NCBI GenBank assembly: GCA_022712815.1
Contig: JAFLJW010000382.1
Span: 1-7,415 of the forward strand
Direction: 5' to 3'
DNA: 7,415 bases
From: Pseudodesulfovibrio sp.
Lineage (GTDB): Bacteria; Desulfobacterota; Desulfovibrionia; Desulfovibrionales; Desulfovibrionaceae
This document shows positions 1 through 5,930 of the stretch, one piece after another. The notes under the pieces were generated by a model. The model was not told the origin of the DNA, did no database searches, and saw only the letters and a list, made by a program, of their open reading frames with translations. A program made the position numbers and the translations under genes. The first letter of the stretch is position 1. The number at the start of each line of letters is the position of its first letter.

Positions 1-102
1 ACCGCCAAGTTCAAATTTTCCAACCTTGAATTTACCGATCAGATACCCAAAAAAAAGTGCGAGAAACAGCGCCATAAATGGATTGGCCTGTAATAATTCC
101 AT
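1..102 (-). CDS. N-terminus of a YidE/AspT-like duplication-type antiporter (partial)
   Basis: The first 34 codons of a minus-strand gene run off the left edge. The ATG at 102-100 follows a strong Shine-Dalgarno (GGAGG, four bases away). The peptide starts MELLQANPFMALFLALFFGY and continues LIGKFKVGKFELGG. A short polar start, a first hydrophobic helix ending in GYLIGK, then a Lys/Gly-rich loop with K-x-G-K-F-x-L-G-G is typical of the N-terminus of the aspartate:alanine exchanger / YidE-YbjL duplication family, which are inner-membrane antiporters. Only the first helix is visible, so no substrate can be given. It lies 174 bp downstream of the maturase gene on the same strand, and the gap contains its own inverted repeat, so it is probably a separate transcription unit. 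Family assignment rests on resemblance of a short segment and is moderate; that this is a real gene start is more secure. Confidence 0.6.
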   Translation of the reverse strand, partial: MELLQANPFMALFLALFFGYLIGKFKVGKFELGG

Positions 103-141
103 TACTCCTCCCAGATTACATGTAAGAATTTTTTAGATGGA

Positions 142-169
142 GACAATACTTCTATTGTAAGAAATTGTC
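142..169. repeat. Inverted repeat, possible operator or hairpin upstream of the antiporter gene
   Basis: GACAAT (142-147) and TTCT (150-153) are mirrored by AGAA (160-163) and ATTGTC (164-169). This gives a ten-base-pair stem with a two-base AC bulge and a six-base loop. On the minus strand the loop reads TACAAT, a -10-like hexamer about 50 bases upstream of the antiporter start, but I see no convincing -35 at 17-18 bp. No T-run follows on either strand, so a classical terminator is unlikely. A perfect palindrome TTACATGTAA also lies at 116-125, and TGTAAGAA occurs twice (121-128, 156-163). An operator for the antiporter gene is the simplest reading, but it is an inference. Confidence 0.4.
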
Positions 170-276
170 GATATTACTCTTTTTGAAGTGCTCCTTTGAT
201 ACAAAAGATTTTGATGATACCATTGCCAGCAAAAGATCATAGCTGATAAAAAATGTCAACGCATTAATATTTTGCA

Positions 277-1563
277 TTATGCCCCAGCGCCGCAGCACTT
301 TTTAAATTTTTTATTACTGCCACAGGGGCATGGATCATTGCGCCCCACCTTGCCCTCTGACTTGGCAGTCTGGGGCTGTGTGGGGCTGATTTGTTGCGCT
401 GCTGCCTGCTTTTTTGCCCAGGTATCCGCCAAGCCGCGATATACAGGATCGGCGTGGGACAAAAAAATGTTAACGGCCGAACAAAAATGGTTCACCCCCT
501 GATCCTGCTTGTCCCGGATCCGGTCCTTGGGGCATCCGCCATAGCATTGGGCCAGCCATGCACAGTCCAGGCATTTTTCAGGCAGTTCAGCTTTCATCTT
601 GCCGAACCGGCGCTGTTGCTGTGAATTGAGCATTCGTGATATATCATTGTTCAAGACATTCCCCAGCCTGAATTCCGGCTCCACAAAAAAATCGCAGGAA
701 AAGACATCACCATTGTGTTCCACCACCACGTAATTTCCGCAGTTTTTTTTCAGACCGCAGTCCGGCGCGGCCAGTCCGACATAGGAGTAAAACATTGAAT
801 CAAACATTCGGATAAAGGTGGTGGGCTCACCATTTTTAAAGTCCTTGATCCACAAATCAAATAGTGTACACAAGAATGTCCCATAGGCTTGAGATGATAC
901 GGAAAAAGGCGCTGCTTTTTCAGGATCATTGGGGTCGGTTTCCACACAGGGAATAAATTGCATATGGGAAAAGCCGCCAGACTTGTGAAACTTATAAATC
1001 TCTTCCGGAAACTGAACAGAATAGTCATTGACCACGGTCAATGCATTGACGGCAACCCCTTTGTCCTGCAGTAACTTTCCCGAATGAATCACCTTGTCCC
1101 AGGTAGGTTTGCCCCTGGCATTCAATCGATAGCGATCATGGATATGCTTTGGTCCGTCCAGGGAAAGTCCCACCAGGAAGCGGTATTTTTCTAAAAAACC
1201 GGCCCAGTTTTGGTCGATAAGCATGCCATTGGTCTGGAGGCCGTTGCCCACGGACTGGCCCCGGCCATACTTCATCTGAAGGTCAATGGCTTTTTGAAAA
1301 AAAGGCACCCCCATCAACGTAGGTTCACCCCCTTGCCAGCCAAAGTAGACCTGGTCGCCGGCATTGTGCATTACCCCTCTGATCAAGGTTTCAAGCACAT
1401 CATCTTGCATGCGGTGCCGGTTGGATTCAGGGAACAGATCTCCCTTCTTCAGGTAAAAACAATAGGTGCAGGCCAGGTTGCAATCCGGGCCGGCCGGTTT
1501 GATTAGTACGTCCCGCACCATTCGCCCTTTTGTATTATCAGTCCCATTATCAGGTTGACTCAT
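277..1563 (-). CDS. Anaerobic sulfatase-maturating enzyme (radical SAM/SPASM) with C-terminal SEC-C motif
   Basis: This 428-residue radical SAM enzyme oxidises the active-site Cys (or Ser) of nascent sulfatases to C-alpha-formylglycine in the cytoplasm without oxygen. The radical SAM cluster motif CxxxCxxC is C28, C32 and C35, followed by GGEP at 78-81 and SLDGP at 134-138. The SPASM part shows the full cysteine set for two auxiliary [4Fe-4S] clusters: C269, C275, C290, C331, C334, C340, C344 and C361. D291 directly follows C290, the position of the proposed catalytic base in the characterised clostridial anSME. Residues 406-425 form a SEC-C zinc motif (GRNDPCPCGS, then KKCC) after a Gln/Ala-rich linker. 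The start at 1563 has AAGGAT just upstream. It is the last gene of the sulfatase cluster, 68 bp after membrane protein A, and its evident substrates are the two Cys-type sulfatases upstream. Confidence 0.95.
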   Translation of the reverse strand: MSQPDNGTDNTKGRMVRDVLIKPAGPDCNLACTYCFYLKKGDLFPESNRHRMQDDVLETLIRGVMHNAGDQVYFGWQGGEPTLMGVPFFQKAIDLQMKYGRGQSVGNGLQTNGMLIDQNWAGFLEKYRFLVGLSLDGPKHIHDRYRLNARGKPTWDKVIHSGKLLQDKGVAVNALTVVNDYSVQFPEEIYKFHKSGGFSHMQFIPCVETDPNDPEKAAPFSVSSQAYGTFLCTLFDLWIKDFKNGEPTTFIRMFDSMFYSYVGLAAPDCGLKKNCGNYVVVEHNGDVFSCDFFVEPEFRLGNVLNNDISRMLNSQQQRRFGKMKAELPEKCLDCAWLAQCYGGCPKDRIRDKQDQGVNHFCSAVNIFLSHADPVYRGLADTWAKKQAAAQQISPTQPQTAKSEGKVGRNDPCPCGSNKKFKKCCGAGA

Positions 1564-1602
1564 TGATCATCCTTGAGATATTCCGGTTCTTTTTAAACTG
1601 AA

Positions 1603-1620
1603 AGGCGCCCTCTTGCGCCT
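1603..1620. other. GC-rich intercistronic hairpin between membrane protein A and anSME
   Basis: AGGCGC (1603-1608) and GCGCCT (1615-1620) form a six-base-pair stem around the loop CCTCTT. On the minus strand the stem is followed by TTTCAGTTT, only a broken T-run. It lies in the 68-bp gap between the two genes. It could be a leaky terminator lowering maturase expression relative to the sulfatases, or an RNA processing or stability element. It is too weak to call an operon end. Confidence 0.35.
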
Positions 1621-1631
1621 GCTTCCCCCGA

Positions 1632-2210
1632 TCATAGAAACAGCGCCCTGTACACCATCTTCACCTTCAGGTGAAAGGCATATCCGCCATCATATATCAG
1701 GATAAAATAAAGCGCTGTCAGGGCCATGGGAAACAAAAGGGTGGGCACAGGCGTCAACACTTTATTCACCCCTTTTTTTGATGTTGCTGTTTTGCGGCAT
1801 ATGAGTTCCATCAGACTGAGAAGACCCACCTGTCCCACCAGCAACAGCAGTTGCACAGAAGTAAAAAATGCATAAAAAAAGGCTTCGGGAATGGATACTG
1901 CAACGGTGGCCCGGAACATTTCTTTGAGGCAGAATGCCAGGGGAAGGGCCATGGCGCCGATCAAACGTTCGGGCAGTGACGCGCCCCTGAAATACATAAT
2001 GGGATAGGTGATCACGGCACTGAATCCCACGACCGCCACCAATAATATCCAGTTAATATCCGTTAAAGTAGCATAAAAGCCGGGGTCTTGAATGGTTGTA
2101 AAAATATTATACGAGGTATTCAATACCATCCAGACCATCACGGCGGCCAAAGAGGGTATCGCCATTCGCCTGCAAAGTGATTGTTTTTTAATGACACTAG
2201 TTTGCTGCAT
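1632..2210 (-). CDS. Small integral membrane protein A of unknown function, sulfatase-associated
   Basis: I do not recognise a named family for this 192-residue protein. It has a short basic N-terminus (KKQSLCRRM) and about five hydrophobic segments at roughly 16-36, 53-74, 82-100, 107-137 and 152-173, with no signal peptide and no catalytic motif I can identify. The central segment reads ERLIGAMALPLAFCLKEMFR, with R82, L83, G85, P90, K96 and E97. The same pattern recurs in membrane protein B, and both end in an aromatic YRxLF tail (here MVYRALFL), so the two are divergent paralogues. The start at 2210 lies inside the 3' end of sulfatase 1 (14-bp overlap) and has AAAGGAG seven bases ahead. 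Translation is therefore probably coupled to the sulfatase. A role in membrane anchoring, substrate entry or transport is guesswork. Confidence 0.85.
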   Translation of the reverse strand: MQQTSVIKKQSLCRRMAIPSLAAVMVWMVLNTSYNIFTTIQDPGFYATLTDINWILLVAVVGFSAVITYPIMYFRGASLPERLIGAMALPLAFCLKEMFRATVAVSIPEAFFYAFFTSVQLLLLVGQVGLLSLMELICRKTATSKKGVNKVLTPVPTLLFPMALTALYFILIYDGGYAFHLKVKMVYRALFL

Positions 2211-3609
2211 GGCGTTTCTCCTTTACATAGGCGTCCAGGCGCGTTTTTAATCCGGCCAAAACCTGGTTTGCCCCAGGCGTGCCCATGAGGTTATTTCGGC
2301 TGTAAGGATCCTTCACCACATCATACAATTCCGGTTTCATCCGGGAGTTGTTGTAGGTGACGTAAAGATAATTTCTTGTCCGCACCGCATCAATATCCGG
2401 CACCAGGTAAGGGGGGAAATCCACAAAAAATTCATAGTGAAAAGATTCCCGGAGGGGCTCGTTACGATTTTCAAGCATGGGTAAAAAACTTTTTCCGTCC
2501 ATAAAGCCGGGAGTCTTTTGCCCGGCTATATTCAGCAAAGTCGGTGCAAGATCGATATTCAGCACCATCTCATGGGAGACGCGACCGGGTGTTTTGATCC
2601 CGGCGGGATACCGGACGATAAAGGGGATGCGAAGGGAGGGATCATATGCCCAGCGCTTATCAAAATGACCGTTATCGCCCATGAGGTATCCGTTGTCCGT
2701 GGAGTAGATCACGATGGTGTCCTCGGCAAGCCCCAGGCTGTCCAGTTCATCCAACACCCGCCCGATCTGCTCATCCAGGGAGGTGACCAGCCTGCAGTAC
2801 TTTTTATACTTTTTCTCCACGTTCCACAGCATGCCGCCGTAAATTTCACCATTGACCATGCCTGAGTATTTGGCCTGGGCAGCCTTGGGCAGATTATCAA
2901 TGGGTTCATCCTTGTATAGGTCTGCCAGTTTTTTAGGCGGCTTAAAAGGACCGTGGGGTGCCTTGTGGGCAAGGTAAAGGCAGAATGGTTCCTCTTTTTC
3001 CTTGCGGATGAAATCCAGGGCAAAATCGGTCAGATCCTCGGCCAGGTACTTTCCCTTCCGTTGTGTTTCCTTACCGTCAATCACCAGGGGGCAGTCAAAA
3101 TGCGCCCCTTGTCCTGTTTTATGGGTAAAGGAAATAAAACGGTCCACACCCCTGAGTTTTGGCAAGGACCCGGGCATGTGCCACTTACCGATAAATCCGG
3201 TCTTGTATCCTGTTTTTTTCAATTCCTCCAGCACGGTCACATTCTGGTTGTTCCATTGTTCCAGGTTATTGATCACCCCATGTTTGTGGGCATACTGTCC
3301 GGTCAGGAAGCTGGCCCGGGACGGACTGCAAAGGGAGGTGGTACAAAATGCATTGTCAAACCTTACCCCTTCTTTGGCCAGGCGGTCCAGATTCGGTGTT
3401 TTAATCCACGGGTGCCCGGTAACACCAAGATGGTCAAACCTGTGGTCATCCGAAAGAATAAAGACGATGTTCGGCTTTTTTTTTCCGGCCAGGGATAAGC
3501 CGGGCAGAAAAGAGCCGATCATACCGGCTGCGGTTGCGTAGCCAGCCGCCTTTAGTATATCCCGCCGGGAAACATGTGTGGGTAATAATTTTTTGCCTTT
3601 TGATCCCAT
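2197..3609 (-). CDS. Sulfatase 1, Cys-type, Tat-exported (formylglycine-dependent)
   Basis: A 470-residue type I sulfatase of the alkaline phosphatase superfamily, hydrolysing a sulfate ester in the periplasm. Residues 1-41 are a twin-arginine leader (SRRDILK at 14-20, then a hydrophobic Ala/Gly stretch). The formylglycine site is C94 in CSPSR (94-98), followed by ASFLTG. Metal ligands expected from the family are present: D54 and D55 in SDDH, and D305 and N306 in TDNG. Substrate-sulfate residues K142 and H144 (GKWHMPG), H215 and K318 (DKRW) are also visible. The later KRWAYDPSLRIPF stretch resembles the KRWMYEESLR signature of glycan-acting S1 sulfatases, but does not fix a substrate. GAGG about seven bases ahead supports the start. 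It lies 28 bp after sulfatase 2 and overlaps membrane protein A by 14 bp. Mature length is normal and no lesion is seen. Confidence 0.95.
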   Translation of the reverse strand: MGSKGKKLLPTHVSRRDILKAAGYATAAGMIGSFLPGLSLAGKKKPNIVFILSDDHRFDHLGVTGHPWIKTPNLDRLAKEGVRFDNAFCTTSLCSPSRASFLTGQYAHKHGVINNLEQWNNQNVTVLEELKKTGYKTGFIGKWHMPGSLPKLRGVDRFISFTHKTGQGAHFDCPLVIDGKETQRKGKYLAEDLTDFALDFIRKEKEEPFCLYLAHKAPHGPFKPPKKLADLYKDEPIDNLPKAAQAKYSGMVNGEIYGGMLWNVEKKYKKYCRLVTSLDEQIGRVLDELDSLGLAEDTIVIYSTDNGYLMGDNGHFDKRWAYDPSLRIPFIVRYPAGIKTPGRVSHEMVLNIDLAPTLLNIAGQKTPGFMDGKSFLPMLENRNEPLRESFHYEFFVDFPPYLVPDIDAVRTRNYLYVTYNNSRMKPELYDVVKDPYSRNNLMGTPGANQVLAGLKTRLDAYVKEKRHAAN

Positions 3610-3637
3610 AACCAGACCTCACTGTTTATTTAAGGTG

Positions 3638-5065
3638 TTATTTAAATTTTGCATTGTTTTTATTTAACCGCGCAAGGTGAGCAAGCATTTGAGGCAATAC
3701 TCCCTGGCCCTCGGCCATACCATAGATGTTGTTCATCTCTTTGGGGTCGTTCATCAGATCAAAGAGCCAGGGATCGCGCCCCCGTTCAAATTCAATATAC
3801 TTGTATCTATCGGTCCGAACGCCAACGTAGGAGGGGGTGTTTTCCGGGAAATAACGCCAGAATTCCATTAAAAATGCATCCCGTCCCCTTACAGCTTTAT
3901 TCTGCAGTATCGGCACAAAACTTTCCCCGTCCATATTTGCGGGTTTTGAAATTCCTGCCATCTCAAGGAGGGTCGGTGCAATATCAATATTCAACGCCAT
4001 TTGCCCACGCCGGGTTCCGGGTTCGTCAATATATCCGGGAGCCCTTACTATCAGTGGTAATTTGGCCGATTCCTCGTAGGGCTCCTTGATGGACTGGCAG
4101 TTATGCTGCCCCCACATCTGCCCGTTGTCCCCCATGTATACCACAATGGTATTATCCCTGAGCCCCAAATTATCAAGTTCGTCCAGAAGCCTGTCAATAT
4201 CGCGGTCCATGGCGGTGAGGGTTTCAAGATATCCACGGTACTGGTTGTAATAAGACCCCATCATATACCCCTGGTAGGCATTCTGGCGGGAACGTCCGAA
4301 CCAGAAATCGACGTTTTTCGGTAAATAGCTTTTCGCATCCGCGTCATCATACATGCCATCGATGTCTTTTGGCGCCTGGTAGGGCGGATGGCCCGGTCGA
4401 TGGGACAAATATAGGCAGAACGGTTTCGGTTTGGACTGGCTCAACGTGTCCTTCATAAAATCAATGGCGTAATCTATCACTTCCTCTGTGATATAAGGCT
4501 TGCGGGAGGCTACTTCCTTACCGTTGACAACCATGGGACAGTTAAAATAGGCCCCTTGTCCTTCCCTGTAGGTATAGGATACAAAAAGATCCAGGTAATC
4601 AAATTTTGGCAGCCCGTCCCCGGGCATATGCCATTTCCCGATAAAGGCTGTGGCATATCCGCTGTCGCTCATGTGTTCCAGAAAGGTAGGCATGTTGCCT
4701 GTCCAAGGCATGTGATTGTTCTTTACGCCGTGGGTATGGCAATAGGCGCCTGTCAGGATACTGGCACGGGAAGGTGTGCAAAGGGAGGTGGTATTAAAGG
4801 TGTTCACCATGTGGACCCCTTCTTTTGCAAGACGGTTCAATCCCGGTGTTTTAATAAAGGGGTGGCCGCAAAACTCCATGGTATCCGCATTGTGGTTGTC
4901 ACCTAAAATATAAATAATGTTGGGGCGATCGTCTGAATTGCTTAGGGCAGCTTCTCCCATACCCGGAACAGTGGACAGCATTGCACCGGCCATTGCCGCT
5001 TTTCCCATCGTCTTAAGGGCATCTCTGCGGTTCATTGATGTGTCGAATAAATTGTTTTGATTCAT
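3638..5065 (-). CDS. Sulfatase 2, Cys-type, Tat-exported, with an Asp-Asn metal dyad
   Basis: A 475-residue paralogue of sulfatase 1. I start it at 5065, not at the upstream in-frame ATG at 5092, because the 5065 ATG has GGAGG exactly five bases ahead and the longer form has no ribosome site. The leader is MNQNNLFDTSMNRRDALK, giving a Tat motif NRRDALK and then an Ala-rich core. Formylglycine site: C96 in CTPSR, followed by ASILTG. Other active-site residues (numbered from 5065): K144 and H146 in GKWHMPG, H222, D313 and N314 in GDNG, and K327 before EPYEESAKLPL. The first metal dyad reads D56-N57 (LGDNH) where sulfatase 1 has Asp-Asp. Shared blocks with sulfatase 1 (FIGKWHMPG, PFCLYL, NIDxAPTLL) show common descent, yet they diverge enough to suggest different substrates. 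It follows membrane protein B by 30 bp. Confidence 0.94.
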   Translation of the reverse strand: MNQNNLFDTSMNRRDALKTMGKAAMAGAMLSTVPGMGEAALSNSDDRPNIIYILGDNHNADTMEFCGHPFIKTPGLNRLAKEGVHMVNTFNTTSLCTPSRASILTGAYCHTHGVKNNHMPWTGNMPTFLEHMSDSGYATAFIGKWHMPGDGLPKFDYLDLFVSYTYREGQGAYFNCPMVVNGKEVASRKPYITEEVIDYAIDFMKDTLSQSKPKPFCLYLSHRPGHPPYQAPKDIDGMYDDADAKSYLPKNVDFWFGRSRQNAYQGYMMGSYYNQYRGYLETLTAMDRDIDRLLDELDNLGLRDNTIVVYMGDNGQMWGQHNCQSIKEPYEESAKLPLIVRAPGYIDEPGTRRGQMALNIDIAPTLLEMAGISKPANMDGESFVPILQNKAVRGRDAFLMEFWRYFPENTPSYVGVRTDRYKYIEFERGRDPWLFDLMNDPKEMNNIYGMAEGQGVLPQMLAHLARLNKNNAKFK

Positions 5066-5070
5066 TTTTC

Positions 5071-5075
5071 CCTCC
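5071..5075 (-). promoter_or_regulatory. Ribosome binding site that decides the start of sulfatase 2
   Basis: GGAGG on the minus strand lies five bases before the ATG at 5065 and inside the nine extra codons of the longer reading from 5092. The 5092 ATG is preceded by TTTAGGCT, which is a poor site. The Tat arginines then sit at residues 13-14, a normal place for such a leader. Confidence 0.75.
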
Positions 5076-5095
5076 ATATTACACAGTGCCATAGC

Positions 5096-5662
5096 CTAAA
5101 TGCCGCTGCCGAACAGCACTCGGTAGAATGCCAGGTAAATAACATAAATATTCTCGCCTTTGCCCCATGCGTATAAACTGATCACAGACGCCAGGCTTCC
5201 TGCGATAACAAAAAGCGGAGGCCGTGTAATGATACGAAGATCATCCCCCTTCATCTTCAGTATCAGCCGGGCGATCAGGGTGGCAATTCCCATTTGGAAA
5301 ACGGCAAATAAAATCAACCAGAAATGAATTGGGCTAAAATAAAAATACAAGGCCTGGGAAATTGGAAAGGATTGGGTTAAAAGCAGCACCTCTTTTGTCA
5401 TCCAGACAAAGGGCACAAAAAGTGACCCAGCGAGTCTCTGGGCCAGGTTTTCGCCATTCAGACTCATGCGGGTGAACACATAACCCGGTCCCAGGGCAAC
5501 CGCCACAAAGTAAAGGGGGCCAAACAAAATCGCTGCCAGGTGGTGTAAAGAGTCGTTTTCCAGTCGGCTTCCTCCGTAGTAGCCTATATGGGATACGATT
5601 GCCAGAATCAGGACTGGCAGAACAGGGTAAAAACGCCTTGGCTTGAATGATCTCAAACTCAT
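5096..5662 (-). CDS. Small integral membrane protein B of unknown function, paralogue of A
   Basis: A 188-residue membrane protein, first gene of the sulfatase cluster after the regulator. It has a basic N-terminus (RSFKPRR) and about five hydrophobic segments near 11-30, 40-64, 77-95, 104-136 and 148-166. The third begins QRLAGSLFVPFVWMTKEVLL, with R76, L77, G79, P84, K90 and E91 matching R82, L83, G85, P90, K96 and E97 of protein A in the same spacing. Both then have an aromatic (F/Y)YxF(F/Y) helix start and end with YRxLF. The conserved Lys-Glu pair in or near a helix is the only candidate functional feature. AAAGGAG five bases ahead supports the start at 5662. Its stop is 30 bp before sulfatase 2. 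No enzyme or transporter family is recognised. Its constant company with a sulfatase suggests a supporting role in sulfate-ester use at the inner membrane, which is inference. Confidence 0.85.
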   Translation of the reverse strand: MSLRSFKPRRFYPVLPVLILAIVSHIGYYGGSRLENDSLHHLAAILFGPLYFVAVALGPGYVFTRMSLNGENLAQRLAGSLFVPFVWMTKEVLLLTQSFPISQALYFYFSPIHFWLILFAVFQMGIATLIARLILKMKGDDLRIITRPPLFVIAGSLASVISLYAWGKGENIYVIYLAFYRVLFGSGI

Positions 5663-5930
5663 TGCTCACTCCTTTAATTTGTCTTGCCGCCATCCATTGG
5701 GCAGCCTCAAGGTTGTATGAATTTACATAACACCTTATTTTTTTAACCCCTTTCTGGCAATGCTCTGAGACCTCAAAAAAGTGAAGATATGCACCATAAA
5801 ATTGGGGATACCGGAACACAGGACGATCAATTTCGTGGGATTTGTCAAAGAAAATGAAAACTTCCAGAAAGCCTTTATCCTTAACGGCGGCGCGTCAGAG
5901 TGGCTTGGTGCCAGCCATTTAGGATATCAG
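5663..5930 (-). promoter_or_regulatory. Gap between the AraC-type regulator and the sulfatase cluster; probable promoter or leader region
   Basis: This 268-bp stretch lies downstream of the regulator gene and upstream of membrane protein B, all on the minus strand. It is long compared with the 14-bp overlap to 68-bp gaps inside the cluster, so a cluster promoter is expected here. I find no convincing sigma70 pair: TTGCCA and TTGACA hexamers occur on the minus strand but without a good -10 at 16-18 bp, as is common for activator-dependent promoters. A small inverted repeat TGGCT (5901-5905) / AGCCA (5913-5917) sits just after the regulator stop, with no T-run. A T/A-rich patch with the imperfect palindrome TATGAATTTACATA lies near 5715-5728. 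No clear terminator was seen. Confidence 0.4.

Noticed and set aside
236..259. Minus-strand TTGACA and TATGAT downstream of anSME as a promoter for the antiporter gene
   Set aside because: The spacer is only 12 bp, far below the 16-18 bp needed.
2953..3541. Two long plus-strand open frames (about 180 codons each) opposite sulfatase 1
   Set aside because: They are antisense to a clear sulfatase with intact catalytic motifs, overlap each other, and have no family signature.
5066..5092. Longer start of sulfatase 2 at 5092 (MALCNMEGK extension)
   Set aside because: No ribosome site, whereas the ATG at 5065 has an ideally spaced GGAGG and a normal Tat leader position.
5663..5930. Sigma54 promoter in the gap before the cluster (a TGGCAC-containing stretch on the minus strand)
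   Set aside because: The downstream GC element at the right distance reads CACT instead of TTGC, and the regulator is AraC-type, not a sigma54 activator.
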